From the NCBI RefSeq assembly GCF_002224265.1, contig NZ_CP012881.1:2976001-3040000 (forward strand): a DNA stretch of 64,000 nt. The letters are read 5' to 3'. The number at the start of each line of letters is the position of its first letter. Within the stretch, counting starts at the first letter, position 1. The notes under the pieces are model-generated. The model saw only the letters and a list, made by a program, of their open reading frames with translations, was not told the origin of the DNA and did no database searches. Source of the DNA: Vibrio vulnificus NBRC 15645 = ATCC 27562. GTDB taxonomy: Bacteria > Pseudomonadota > Gammaproteobacteria > Enterobacterales > Vibrionaceae. Position numbers and translations under genes: made by a program. Below are positions 8,978-17,502 of this stretch, piece by piece.

Positions 8978-9098
8978 CAATGCGTTTAAGTGGGATTCAT
9001 GCCGCATGGCATTTTTGGTATGCGGTGAGTTTTGGTGGTGAAAGTGCTCTGCGGAAGGTTGGTTTATGCGGCATTCACCCCTTAACGCGGCGTTAGGT
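8972..9098 (+). repeat. attC site, class a
   Basis: Boxes acataac / gttaggt. Its left arm reads aatgcgttta, a variant of class a. Confidence 0.95.
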
Positions 9099-9112
9099 GA
9101 ATTGGGGGAATA

Positions 9113-9628
9113 ATGCAGCAAGTTTTAGAAACGGAACGTTTAATTCTTAGGCCATTTGAACACTCTGATGCAGAGCAAGTATCTGTGTTGGCCGGTGATA
9201 AACGAATCGCAGAAATGACGGCAAACATACCGCATCCATATAAAGTTTCAGATGCAATTTCATGGATCGAAACGCATGAAATTGGCTTTGCCAGCGGAGA
9301 GAGTATTGTTTATGCGATTGTCCGTAAAGAATCGTTAGAGCTTATTGGAGCCGTGAGTTTGAGGAGCTCAAAAGATGGCCAAGGTATCTTGGGTTATTGG
9401 TTGGGCGTTGATTTTTGGGGGCAAGGTTATGCGACTGAAGCTTCAAAGGCATTGATTGAATACGCAAAAGAAAGTCATGGATTGCGAGAGTTAAAGGTCA
9501 TGCATCTTGTTGGTAATGACCGTTCAAAGTCAGTTATCGATAAACTTGGTGTTACTTACGTAGAAAATCAAACACTTCGTATGCAAGGTGGTGAGAGAGA
9601 AGTTTGCGTTTATATTTCAGCGGTATAA
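9113..9628 (+). CDS. GNAT N-acetyltransferase, RimJ/RimL type
   Basis: 171 residues; ATG 9113 with GGGGGA upstream. Transfers an acetyl group from acetyl-CoA to an unknown amine. The N-terminal LETERLILRPFEHSDAEQV is the standard opening of the RimJ/RimL subfamily. The acetyl-CoA loop appears as GYWLGVDFWGQGYATEA (motif A, Q/RxxGxG/A) and the following helix. The C-terminal NDRSKSVIDKLGVTYV matches the NxxSxxVxxKLGF motif with V in place of F. Substrate unknown; such enzymes acetylate ribosomal proteins, small amines or antibiotics. Confidence 0.9.
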   Translation: MQQVLETERLILRPFEHSDAEQVSVLAGDKRIAEMTANIPHPYKVSDAISWIETHEIGFASGESIVYAIVRKESLELIGAVSLRSSKDGQGILGYWLGVDFWGQGYATEASKALIEYAKESHGLRELKVMHLVGNDRSKSVIDKLGVTYVENQTLRMQGGEREVCVYISAV

Positions 9629-9632
9629 ATTC

Positions 9633-9759
9633 ACCTAACAAAGCGTTTAAGTGGGATTCATGCCGCGTGGCATTTTTGGTATGCGGTTGGTTTTGGTGGT
9701 GAAAGTGGTCTGCGGAAACTTGGTTTAGGCGGCATTCACCCCTTAACGCGGCGTTAGAA
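9633..9759 (+). repeat. attC site, class a
   Basis: Boxes acctaac / gttagaa. Closes the RimJ/RimL-type GNAT cassette. Confidence 0.95.
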
Positions 9760-9772
9760 CTATCTTGGGATT

Positions 9773-10591
9773 ATGAGTAAAGAAATAGAAAAAGTATCTT
9801 CACCTAAACAGGTGTTCGAGCACGTGAAGCTTGACTATACGAATATCAGTGTAGGGGCTCATGACAATATTAAATTTGGCTTTAAATTTCAGGTGATGCC
9901 TTTTGATTATCTAAGTTATGCTCAAAAAGACATGTCCGAAATAAGTCCTAAAGGTTTAATCAATGCTTTATCCAATGCGAAGCGAAGTATCGATTGTCTA
10001 ATTGAAGTCGTTTTAAGAAGTTTATCTATAGATCCAAATAATATAGAGAAGAGTGCTTTGGATTTCTGTGCTCACGTACTATCCGAAAAAGAACAAGACA
10101 TCAAACCTATGAGTCTTAGGTTGTTCTGTGCTTTAGGCTTTGCACCAAGCTTCATGATTTCTGAGGTTAGAAACCTCCGAAATAAAGTTGAGCACGAATT
10201 CCATATTCCGGAAGAGTTGGAGGTAGTTAGAGCTCTTGAGGTATCTGAACTACTAATAAACAACGTTAAAGCTAAAGAAATTTTTTCATCAACTATTGAT
10301 ATAAGCGATGTTAAACGGCACGAAAAGGCTGGTGAGGGCTATATTACTGGAGTGTACTTTGAACAAGACTACAAAACTGGTGGTTTCAAATTATCGGGAA
10401 CCGGAAAATGTGGACTAGAAGTAGAGTATGAGTTCAATGCTAACGAAACAGAGTACTTCTACTTACTTCGAGCAATGTTTGTTGCTGATCATGATAGAGA
10501 AAAACTGGTCACTACGATCTATAAGCTATTGGACGTGTTGGATATTGCAACACCTAGCGAATTTAGAAAAGTACGAAGCGTCCATCGGTGA
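9773..10591 (+). CDS. HEPN-motif protein, candidate RNase
   Basis: 272 residues; ATG 9773 preceded by GGGATT. The N-terminal ~55 residues are strand-rich. Residues 58-165 look helical and contain RNLRNKVEHEF, giving R136-x4-H141, the signature of HEPN RNase folds, after a helix ISEVRNL. A C-terminal domain (about 180-265) mixes strands (GYITGVYFEQ, GLEVEYEFNANE) and helices. HEPN proteins are common in toxin-antitoxin and abortive-infection systems, usually with a partner; here no partner gene shares the cassette. Assignment rests on the motif and helical setting only. Confidence 0.65.
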   Translation: MSKEIEKVSSPKQVFEHVKLDYTNISVGAHDNIKFGFKFQVMPFDYLSYAQKDMSEISPKGLINALSNAKRSIDCLIEVVLRSLSIDPNNIEKSALDFCAHVLSEKEQDIKPMSLRLFCALGFAPSFMISEVRNLRNKVEHEFHIPEELEVVRALEVSELLINNVKAKEIFSSTIDISDVKRHEKAGEGYITGVYFEQDYKTGGFKLSGTGKCGLEVEYEFNANETEYFYLLRAMFVADHDREKLVTTIYKLLDVLDIATPSEFRKVRSVHR

Positions 10592-10598
10592 TAAATAG

Positions 10599-10727
10599 TT
10601 CTAACAAGCAATTTAAGAGGGATTCACAACGCTTGGCATTTTTGCTTCTACTTCAAATTTAGTGTTTATGGCACAATGCTTTAGGTATGGGTGGTAGCGT
10701 TGTTCACCCCTTAATTGGGCGTTATGT
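10599..10727 (+). repeat. attC site, class d (gcaatttaag variant)
   Basis: Boxes ttctaac / gttatgt. The inner part has the gcttctacttcaaattt variant shared with sites at 18011, 42469, 48274, 53185 and 60251. Confidence 0.95.
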
Positions 10728-10742
10728 TTATCGGAGAAGTTC

Positions 10743-11057
10743 ATGGTCAATTGGCCTGGTATTCTGAAATTAGATGGTGACGATGAGCTTGTTTATTTGG
10801 GTTCTGAAGCTGATTTGAATTGCGAGTGTTTGGATTTGATCGTTAGTCCAAGCGATCGAGTCATTGATTCTGAAGGTTTTGTCCATTCAATTGTTTCAGA
10901 TGGCTCAGTAGTTAACTTGATTGGAAACTCAATCCAGATTTCAGCAGAGGAAGCGTCTAGATTGATTCAACGTCATGAGTTCTGTTTAGCGGAAGTCTGT
11001 TTGACAAAAATTCAGTTTGAAACAGTCGCTGAAGCATTTAACTGTTTGAAATCTTAG
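10743..11057 (+). CDS. DUF4144-like protein
   Basis: 104 residues; ATG 10743 preceded by GGAGAAG. The opening NWPGILKLDGDDELVYLGSE and the following ADLNCECLDLIVSPSDRVIDSEG match my recollection of DUF4144, a small soluble family known mainly from Vibrio cassettes. An acidic protein with a C-terminal helix (QFETVAEAFNCL). Biochemical role unknown. No membrane segment or signal peptide. Confidence 0.7.
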   Translation: MVNWPGILKLDGDDELVYLGSEADLNCECLDLIVSPSDRVIDSEGFVHSIVSDGSVVNLIGNSIQISAEEASRLIQRHEFCLAEVCLTKIQFETVAEAFNCLKS

Positions 11058-11066
11058 GCCAAATAA

Positions 11067-11193
11067 ACATAACAAAGCGTTAAAGAGGGACTTGGCACGC
11101 GTGGCATTTTCGGTTTGCAGTTTGTTTAGTGGTTAAGGTGTTATGCAGCCACTTTTGTAGTGCGTGCCTGCGCCCCTTAACGCGGCGTTAGCT
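11067..11193 (+). repeat. attC site, class b
   Basis: Boxes acataac / gttagct. Closes the DUF4144 cassette. Confidence 0.95.
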
Positions 11194-11228
11194 GGTAAGT
11201 GGAATATTCATCAGAAAAAGGATTGTCT

Positions 11229-11537
11229 ATGTTTAAAGAACCGATAAAGTCATCATTTGCAACGGTACAAATAGGTGTGGCAAAGGCGGACGGTAAGCTG
11301 TCGTTGACGGATACAGAGGTTGTTTTTGTCCCATTTAACGAGCAGCTTGGCCTCGGTCCCTACCATATCAAGCGTGATGAAATAAAGTCAGTGATTCAAG
11401 ATGTGGGTAAGGGTGGTGGAATCATTCCGATTACAACTGAGGCAATTCGAATCACTTTATCAAATGATTCAACGTTTGTTTTTATCACGGCTAATCCGAA
11501 ACAGTGGGTCGAAATTTTCAGTGAAATTACCAGCTAA
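11229..11537 (+). CDS. Small hypothetical protein, copy 2 (GRAM/PH-like?)
   Basis: 102 residues from ATG 11229, with the same AAAAAGGA leader as the copy at 2220. The two genes and their 5' leaders are almost identical; I see gatcacaactgatg changed to gattacaactgagg, giving Asp to Glu. The stop TAA comes from the attC. Because this copy carries a class a attC and the other a class b attC, simple duplication of a whole cassette does not explain both; an exchange near the gene end is needed. Confidence 0.75.
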   Translation: MFKEPIKSSFATVQIGVAKADGKLSLTDTEVVFVPFNEQLGLGPYHIKRDEIKSVIQDVGKGGGIIPITTEAIRITLSNDSTFVFITANPKQWVEIFSEITS

Positions 11538-11657
11538 CAAGGCGTTTAAGCGGGATTCATGCCGCGTGGCATTTTTGGTTTGCGGTGATTTTTGTGGTGA
11601 AAGTGGTGTGCGGAAAGTTGGTTTAGGCGGCACTCACCCCTTAACGCAGCGTTATGT
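11532..11657 (+). repeat. attC site, class a
   Basis: Boxes agctaac / gttatgt. Its TAA ends the gene at 11229. Confidence 0.95.
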
Positions 11658-12002
11658 TTAATCGCGTAAAATCAGTTGGTTGCATCTCTTCTTTGCATTC
11701 TCGGCTTTCTAATTTTGGTCTTGTCGGCAAGTTAACCTCATTGGGCGCTGTTTTCTGGACACCAATTCGTGGGCGCGAAAAATTCTGAGAGTTGCCTCAT
11801 TAAAGCTCAGTGCATTTGTGAGTCGAATAAAGCGTCTTAGTTTCAAAGTTTGAACTCCAGTTTTCGGCTTCTCACACTAAAACTCAAAATCATTAGAATC
11901 AAATTTATGAGTTAATTCAGCTTTTTAGCTTCTAACTTTGGTTTTCAAAGATAAGTCGAGTTAAGCTCTTGGTATCGTAAAACTTAACCGTTCGAGTCTT
12001 AA
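11658..12002 (+). repeat. Family B gene-free cassette
   Basis: Begins TTATGTTTAATCGCG; GAGTCGAATAAAGCG variant. Single copy of the TTTCAAAG unit that is expanded at 4391. No gene seen. Confidence 0.9.
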
Positions 12003-12128
12003 ACATAACAAGGCGTTTAAGCGGGATTCATGCCGCGTGGCATTTTTGGTTTGCGGTGATTTTTGTGGTTAAAGTGGTGTGCGGAAACTTGGTTTAGGCG
12101 GCACTCACCCCTTAACGCAGCGTTAGCT
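12003..12128 (+). repeat. attC site, class a
   Basis: Boxes acataac / gttagct. Belongs to the B cassette at 11658. Confidence 0.95.
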
Positions 12129-12148
12129 GTTTTGAATAAGTGGGTACG

Positions 12149-12892
12149 ATGGAAGATATATTTAATAAGCTGACTGAGCGCTTACGCCGTCAGGGGTTGC
12201 AAGAGTCTGAATTGCATTTTTCTCATGCATTCTCAGCTTTTCAGAGGTCAGAATGGGAATCTGCTAATGCGCAAGTTAGGACGGCATTAGAATCATTGTT
12301 CGATCATGTTGCCAAACTAACTCTAAATACAAACAAAACTGGTGGGGCTGCGAGAAAGCAGCTTGAAGCGAATGGCTTATTGCGTACCAGAGAAGCAAAG
12401 CTAGTAATGGAGTTTATGTCAGTTGCAGGTGGTGCTGGCTCTCATGCTGGTGTATCAAACTCAGATGAATCTTATGGGCGAGTGCTTGCAGGAATTGGCA
12501 TAGCGTATATGGGGCTAGCTCTTATTCCTGAATTAGTTCGTGTAGAAGATGTTTTAGTCGGGAACTTAAATGCTCCAGATGGGGCTAGATTGCCTACCGA
12601 TCATGAAATCTATACATCGTGTTCAACCTGTGGAACGAAGCAAACACTGTCTGAAGCAACATTAACTAGAGATAAAACCGATACGATATATACCTGCACT
12701 AATGGATGCCATTCGATAGTTGTGGTTGGTTCTCCCGAAGACTCTGTTTGGGTTGGACGTGGGTATCGACTAGGGAATTTTGTTTTGCGCAACGCGCAAG
12801 ATCTATATCTACCTGTTCGAAAAGGGTGTCCGCCTGTCCTAATACCGGCGTCGAAAGCTGCGTTGATGAAAGACGTGGCAAAAAACAGCTAA
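12149..12892 (+). CDS. HEPN-like helical protein with C-terminal zinc knuckle
   Basis: 247 residues from ATG 12149; a GTG at 12140 would add three. Residues 1-130 are helical (FQRSEWESANAQVRTALESLFDHVAKL, then GGAGSHAGVSN and a long hydrophobic helix), resembling DUF4145- or Abi_C-type HEPN-like domains found in abortive-infection proteins. A short zinc-binding segment follows, with C158, C161, C183 and C187 (CSTCG ... CTNGC). The last 50 residues are strand-rich. No catalytic RxxxxH is evident, so it may be a non-catalytic relative. The stop TAA is provided by the attC. Defence role is inference. Confidence 0.6.
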   Translation: MEDIFNKLTERLRRQGLQESELHFSHAFSAFQRSEWESANAQVRTALESLFDHVAKLTLNTNKTGGAARKQLEANGLLRTREAKLVMEFMSVAGGAGSHAGVSNSDESYGRVLAGIGIAYMGLALIPELVRVEDVLVGNLNAPDGARLPTDHEIYTSCSTCGTKQTLSEATLTRDKTDTIYTCTNGCHSIVVVGSPEDSVWVGRGYRLGNFVLRNAQDLYLPVRKGCPPVLIPASKAALMKDVAKNS

Positions 12893-13012
12893 CAAACTGT
12901 TTAAGAGTGATTCGCAACGCGTGGCATTTTCACCATGCGTTGATTTTAGTGTTTAAGGTGGTGTGCAGGAGCTTCGGTATTGCGTTGCTCACACCTTAAC
13001 AGGGCGTTATGA
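12887..13012 (+). repeat. attC site, class c
   Basis: Boxes agctaac / gttatga. Its TAA ends the gene at 12149. Confidence 0.95.
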
Positions 13013-13037
13013 GATTTCACTTTTAACTCATAGGGAT

Positions 13038-13484
13038 ATGATGAAAAAGTCTATAGCATGTTTGTTATTTTTACTTCTAAGTGGCTGTTCTACACATGTT
13101 GATAAGTTTAGCTACTTAAAAAGCTGGAATGATAAGTGGCAACAATGCGATGAACTAGGAAAGCAAACGGTCTTAAGTTTCCCCAAATCTGTCTGGTTTG
13201 ATAGTTTGAGTCTTGGTGATAAAAAAGAAGTTTTTATATACATTTACAATCTGAAAGAGTTCGAGTGCGCTCAAGTTGAAGCCGAAAAACTCAAATCTGT
13301 TTTAGATGATGTAGAAATTACGACATTAAACGAAGTTCTGAGTGGCTTTATTTATTTTGAGCCACCAAGCGATGAACGCATCAAGCACTTGGACAGAGAT
13401 GCTCTAGAGAATCTCGCGAGTTCCATTGAAGGGCCTTTCAATGGTCTAGCAACGGCAGAGATAATGGGGTTAGTAGAGTTCTAA
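13038..13484 (+). CDS. Lipoprotein, hypothetical
   Basis: 148 residues; ATG 13038 follows AGGGAT, and a second ATG is the next codon. Residues 1-17 (MMKKSIACLLFLLLSGC) are a lipoprotein signal with lipobox LSGC, so C17 should be lipidated and the protein anchored to a cell-envelope membrane. The mature part is helical and acidic (KWQQCDELGKQ, FECAQVEAEKL, LENLASSIEG) with two further cysteines. Family not recognised. Confidence 0.75.
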   Translation: MMKKSIACLLFLLLSGCSTHVDKFSYLKSWNDKWQQCDELGKQTVLSFPKSVWFDSLSLGDKKEVFIYIYNLKEFECAQVEAEKLKSVLDDVEITTLNEVLSGFIYFEPPSDERIKHLDRDALENLASSIEGPFNGLATAEIMGLVEF

Positions 13485-13497
13485 CGTAAGCTCATTC

Positions 13498-13623
13498 TCA
13501 TAACAAGGCGTTTAAGAGGGATTCATGCCGCGTGGCATTTTTAGTTTGCGGTGATTTTGGCGGTGAATGTGGCTTGCGGAAGGTTGGTTTATGCGGCATT
13601 CACCCCTTAACGCAGCGTTATGC
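13498..13623 (+). repeat. attC site, class a
   Basis: Boxes tcataac / gttatgc. Sits 14 bp upstream of the first group II intron. Confidence 0.95.
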
Positions 13624-13637
13624 TTAATCAAGTAAAA

Positions 13638-15566
13638 GTGTGCCGTGGGCACAGGATCCTGTTATCTAAGGAAGGTAAACAGGAGAATGAGCATAAGCTC
13701 ATGAAGAGATGGAGGTAGGCCCTCCAGAGTCTGCTGTCGGAAGTCGGCTCTAAACCACTTTCAAGTGGCTGTTATTAAGAGTAATGGTCAGAAGCGTTGA
13801 AGGAAAGTCAGAATAGAATTCTGGCAAGGTAGAGTGCAAGGAGATGAGTAATCCCGAACCCATGTGGACGCGTCGTTAATTAGAACCAGCATCAAAACTG
13901 AGGTCGTTTTATTATCTCAGGACGAGTACACCGGTAAATTCCGAATGCTGGGTGTGCGGTGCTCGGCGTAAAGTGGGCATGACTTTGCACTAGGCTCTTT
14001 GTGGGAACCACGGGAACCAGTCATCACGATGTAAAGGAAGAAATATAAATGACTAAATTCATGAGTATGAGAGTACCGATGCGTGATACTGGGGCGGAGC
14101 AATTCGTAGTAGTGATGAAGGGCTTGTAATGAGCGTGGAGCGAAGGGATTGCGTCAAGTCGGTTGGAACGATGACTCAACTGCCGACAGGCAGGAGGAGG
14201 TCGCACGGACAACCAAAACCTTTTGCAATATCCAAATGGGATGTAATGACTGCGTTCGAGAAGGTAAAAGCCAACAAAGGCGGAGCCGGAGTGGATGGAG
14301 TAACGATAGAGGACTTTGAAAAAGACCTTAAAAACAACCTTTACAAGATATGGAACAGAATGTCATCGGGGTCCTACTTTCCCACACCGGTCGCAGCGGT
14401 AAGTATACCGAAAAAGTCTGGTGGAGAGAGGGTATTGGGTATCCCAACGGTCAGCGACCGAGTGGCGCAAACTGTGGTAAGAGACAAGCTTGAAATCATG
14501 CTCGAGCATCACTTCCTAGATGACTCTTACGGCTATCGAGTGGGTAAATCTGCTCATGATGCGATAGAAGTCACTAGAAGACGATGTTGGCAGTATGATT
14601 GGGTACTAGAGTTTGATATCAAAGGTCTCTTTGACAATATTCGTCATGACTTGTTGATGAAAGCGGTAAAGAAACATGTTCAGCTCGCTGAAGAGAGTCA
14701 GAGCCGGGATTATCAATGGATAACACTGTACATCGAAAGGTGGTTAGTTGCTCCGTTACAGAAAGCAGATGGGACGCAAACAGAAAGAGAGTTAGGAACG
14801 CCACAAGGTGGCGTGGTAAGCCCAGTGCTTGCCAACCTATTTCTTCACTATGTTTTTGATAAATGGCTGGAGAAGAATTATCCAGACAACCCATGGTGTC
14901 GATACGCAGATGATGGACTTGTCCATGCAAGGACAAAGCCGAAAGCGGAGAAGTTGAGGGATGAGCTAGCGAAGCGCTTCAAGGAGTGCGGACTGGAGAT
15001 GCACCCAATTAAGACGAAGATTGTTTACTGCAAAGATGATATTAGACGAGGGTCAGGTAAGCATATAGAGCATAAACAATTTGATTTTCTAGGGTATACC
15101 TTCAGGGCCAGAACAAATAAGTGTAAACGTACAGGTCAACTCTATAATCGATTCCTGCCTGCGGTCAGTATGGCAGCAAAGAAAGTCATGCGAAGGCAAA
15201 TCAGAGAGCTAAGAGTTCGCCAGGAAACGCAGTACAGCTTAGAGCAATTAAGCAGATGGTTAAGTCCAATGCTGAATGGTTGGATAAACTACTACGGAAA
15301 GTTCAGGCGAAGCGAATTAGACTCGGTATTCAGACACTTCAACAAGACTTTAGTACGTTGGGCGAGAAGGAAATTCAAATCGCTAAAATGTCACAAAAGT
15401 CGAACCGTAGCGTTCTTTGATAAGCTATCGGCTCAATGTCCTAGATTGTTTCCTCACTGGAAATTTGGTTCAGCAAGAAGTTTTACTTGATGGGAGCCGT
15501 ATGAGCTGAGAGGTTCACGTACGGTTCTGCGAGAGGCTGCTGGGGTGGTTCCGGTGGCCTACTCAC
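13638..15566 (+). mobile_element. Group II intron, IIC-like, copy 1
   Basis: About 1.93 kb ribozyme plus maturase. The 5' end is GTGTG at 13638. The folded 5' domains occupy 13638-14128. Domain V is 15494-15527 (GAGCCGTATG ... GTACGGTTC), followed by a domain VI hairpin and a 3' end near CTACTCAC at 15566 (uncertain by one base). The unoccupied site appears at 37604-37640. The intron is in the direction of the cassettes and inserted 14 bp after the attC right box, whose hairpin could serve as the structure that IIC introns recognise. Confidence 0.92.
14129..15490 (+). CDS. ltrA: Group II intron reverse transcriptase/maturase, copy 1
   Basis: 453 residues; ATG 14129 follows GATGAAGGG and an in-frame stop. 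It binds the intron RNA, helps splicing and copies the intron into new DNA sites. Visible reverse transcriptase blocks: GGAGVDGVTIEDF (51-63), the GIPTVSDRVAQ region (104-114), EFDIKGLFDN (161-170), GTPQGGVVSP (223-232) and catalytic YADD (259-262). The maturase (X) domain follows, with LNGWINYYGKF near 390. There is no HNH endonuclease domain, as usual for IIC introns, which use lagging-strand primers. The frame is intact, so the intron is likely active. Confidence 0.95.
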   Translation: MSVERRDCVKSVGTMTQLPTGRRRSHGQPKPFAISKWDVMTAFEKVKANKGGAGVDGVTIEDFEKDLKNNLYKIWNRMSSGSYFPTPVAAVSIPKKSGGERVLGIPTVSDRVAQTVVRDKLEIMLEHHFLDDSYGYRVGKSAHDAIEVTRRRCWQYDWVLEFDIKGLFDNIRHDLLMKAVKKHVQLAEESQSRDYQWITLYIERWLVAPLQKADGTQTERELGTPQGGVVSPVLANLFLHYVFDKWLEKNYPDNPWCRYADDGLVHARTKPKAEKLRDELAKRFKECGLEMHPIKTKIVYCKDDIRRGSGKHIEHKQFDFLGYTFRARTNKCKRTGQLYNRFLPAVSMAAKKVMRRQIRELRVRQETQYSLEQLSRWLSPMLNGWINYYGKFRRSELDSVFRHFNKTLVRWARRKFKSLKCHKSRTVAFFDKLSAQCPRLFPHWKFGSARSFT

Positions 15567-15903
15567 CTCAGTTGGTTATGGTTTTTCTTTGTTCCCTTGG
15601 CTTTTCAGTTTGGTGTTTGTCGGCAAGCCGGTTTTTTTGAGCGCTGTTTTTCGGACACTTATTCTTTGGCGCTGAAAATTCAGAGAGTTGCCTCAATCAA
15701 TTTTCGGGTAAGCGCGAGGTTAGAGCGGTTGACTCAATCAGAAATCCATTTTGATTTTTTAAACTCCAAACAAGATTTGCCAGAATTCCGAGCCTGATTA
15801 TCAAAACTATGATTCATTTCGGTTTTCTAAGTTTTGGCTTTTGTTTCTGAATCAAAGTCGAGTTAATCTTGTTTCCAGAAAAACGTAACCTATTGAAGCT
15901 TAA

Positions 15904-16030
15904 GCATAACAAGGCGTTTAAGCGGGATTCATGCCGCGTGGCATTTTTGGTTTGCAGTGAGTTTTGGTGGTGAAAGTGGTCTGCGGAAGCTTGGTTTATG
16001 CGGCATTCACCCCTTAACGCAGCGTTATGT
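15904..16030 (+). repeat. attC site, class a
   Basis: Boxes gcataac / gttatgt. Belongs to the intron-bearing A cassette at 13624. Confidence 0.95.
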
Positions 16031-16044
16031 GAATGGAGCTAATC

Positions 16045-16557
16045 TTGAAAATATCACTAGTCAAAAGTGGTGAAATTGAGGCGTATGAAGCTTCAATTAA
16101 TGCACATCTAAACTCAGTTTTTGTTCAAGATTCTGTAGTCAATTTTAACCACGAATTAGTTTGTGTAGTTCTCATTGAGGACGACAGTCAGATTGTTGCT
16201 ACAGGCTTTGCTTATAGCCGGTTAATGTCACAGGGCTCTGTCAATTTCAAAGCGGGCATAGTTGGCGGTATAGCAGTTGCACCAAATAAGCGTGGTTTGG
16301 GTTTGGCCAAACTTGTCGTAAAAGAACTGGATAAATACTTGGTGTCTTTTGGTGTAACTCATTCTTTTCTTTTCGCTTATGAGCCAGATGTATATCGAAG
16401 TTCAGGGTATTCAGAGTTAATTTGTCCTATTCATTACTACGATATACAGCAGAAAAATTGGAACGAGTTTGTCTACCGTGGAGGCATGGTTAAGACTTAC
16501 AATGTTGGTGACGCTCTAAGCAATCAAGTCATTGAGTTTAATGGTTGTGTATATTGA
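16045..16557 (+). CDS. GNAT N-acetyltransferase
   Basis: 170 residues from TTG 16045, chosen because GGAG lies 7-8 bases upstream; an ATG at 16033 overlaps that site and would add four residues. The acetyl-CoA binding signature is clear: GIVGGIAVAPNKRGLGLAKLVVKEL, with the RGLGLA loop, preceded by a central strand (VCVVLIEDDSQIVATGFAYS). The later FLFAYEPDVYRSSGYSEL corresponds to the motif B tyrosine region (F/YYxxxGF). Substrate unknown. Confidence 0.85.
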   Translation: MKISLVKSGEIEAYEASINAHLNSVFVQDSVVNFNHELVCVVLIEDDSQIVATGFAYSRLMSQGSVNFKAGIVGGIAVAPNKRGLGLAKLVVKELDKYLVSFGVTHSFLFAYEPDVYRSSGYSELICPIHYYDIQQKNWNEFVYRGGMVKTYNVGDALSNQVIEFNGCVY

Positions 16558-16574
16558 GCGTGCTGGAAAAATTC

Positions 16575-16700
16575 ACATAACAAGGCGTTTAAGAGGGATT
16601 CATGCCGCGTGGCATTTTTGGTTTGCGGTGAGTTTTGTGGTGAAAGTGGTCTGCGGGAAGTTGGTTTAGGCGGCACTCACCCCTTAACGCAGCGTTAGTT
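16575..16700 (+). repeat. attC site, class a
   Basis: Boxes acataac / gttagtt. Closes the GNAT cassette at 16045. Confidence 0.95.
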
Positions 16701-16720
16701 TGCTAAAGGCTAGCGGTTAA

Positions 16721-17218
16721 CTAGCCTAAGCTTGCTCTCACATCTGCAATGGTGATGAAGAGTTTGTTTTCGGCATCATGAAATGCTTGAAAACCATAGC
16801 GTTCATAGAAATGTTTCGCACCGTCTTTGGCATCAACGATAACAACTGGAAATGCAACGCTATCACTAGCGGCTAATAGTTTTCTGAGTGCGTCGATAAG
16901 CAGCCACTCACCAAATCCTTTCCCTTTGTATCGGTCATCGACAGCAAGGCGGGCAATCAGACCACCAGAGGTGGATGATTGGTGCTTTTTTTGTAACTTA
17001 TCAGGCAATGCCTTTAAGTCAATTGGTGTCATTGTTAGCGTATAAAAGCCGATAACATGTGAATTGTCGCTATCATCTTCCAAAACAAAAGTTCTGGTGT
17101 TGTCCTTCTTTGCTTGCTGACTCGCCATTACTTTTAAGTAATTATTGAGAGCTTCGATGCCACAGTTGAATCGGTTTCTATCGTGTTTAGCTTTATCTAG
17201 AAGTACCGTATTCATCAT
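16721..17218 (-). CDS. tacT: TacT-type GNAT toxin
   Basis: 165 residues on the reverse strand. Toxins of this family acetylate the amino acid on charged tRNAs and stop translation. Family marks: DRNRFNCGIEALNNYL near the N-terminus, RTFVLEDD, the coenzyme A loop ARLAVDDRYKGKGFGEWLL, VIVDAKD and FYERYGFQAF with the catalytic tyrosine. The start overlaps the end of the antitoxin gene by 4 bp (translational coupling). The module faces opposite to the cassette direction and has its own promoter, so expression does not depend on position in the array. Confidence 0.92.
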   Translation of the reverse strand: MMNTVLLDKAKHDRNRFNCGIEALNNYLKVMASQQAKKDNTRTFVLEDDSDNSHVIGFYTLTMTPIDLKALPDKLQKKHQSSTSGGLIARLAVDDRYKGKGFGEWLLIDALRKLLAASDSVAFPVVIVDAKDGAKHFYERYGFQAFHDAENKLFITIADVRASLG

Positions 17219-17487
17219 TGAGTTTTGCTCTCGTATCGATCAGCAGCAGCTTTTAGTTTTGAGTTCTGTGTTGCAGGACGATCTAAAGCTTCCATGAGCA
17301 ACATCGCATCTGCTTGGCTTAGTTTTAAAGCCTGTTCACGTTCGATGACTTGTTTAGCTTTTTCGATTGCAGCGCTTAGAACAAACGAGTTGATGCTAGA
17401 CATGCCGGCGATCGCGGCAGCCTTAGTAAGTAAGTCTTGTGTATCGACATCAACTCTAGCGGTGATGCGAGGCAAAGTAGTAGCCAT
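17215..17487 (-). CDS. tacA: TacA-type DUF1778 antitoxin
   Basis: 90 residues on the reverse strand with AGGAGA upstream of the ATG. An N-terminal ribbon-helix-helix (PRITARVDVDTQDLLTKAAAIAGMSSINSFVLSAAIEKAKQVI) binds DNA as a dimer; the C-terminal tail (LSQADAMLLMEALDRPA and onward) is the part that wraps the GNAT toxin in this family. It should repress its own promoter together with TacT through the inverted repeat at 17503-17519. Confidence 0.93.
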   Translation of the reverse strand: MATTLPRITARVDVDTQDLLTKAAAIAGMSSINSFVLSAAIEKAKQVIEREQALKLSQADAMLLMEALDRPATQNSKLKAAADRYESKTQ

Positions 17488-17502
17488 AATGTTATCTCCT
17501 GT

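Larger units (their letters stand above)
13624..15903 (+). repeat. Family A gene-free cassette (A-i) split by intron copy 1
   Basis: The cassette 5' end is 13624-13637 (ending CAAGTAAAA) and the rest is 15567-15903. The right part has the relic frame closed by TGA (CGGTTTTTTTGAGCG). Confidence 0.85.

Noticed and set aside
13917..14212. Reverse frames inside the intron 5' region (also in the other copies)
   Set aside because: They overlap ribozyme domains, lack ribosome binding sites and are conserved only because the introns are identical.
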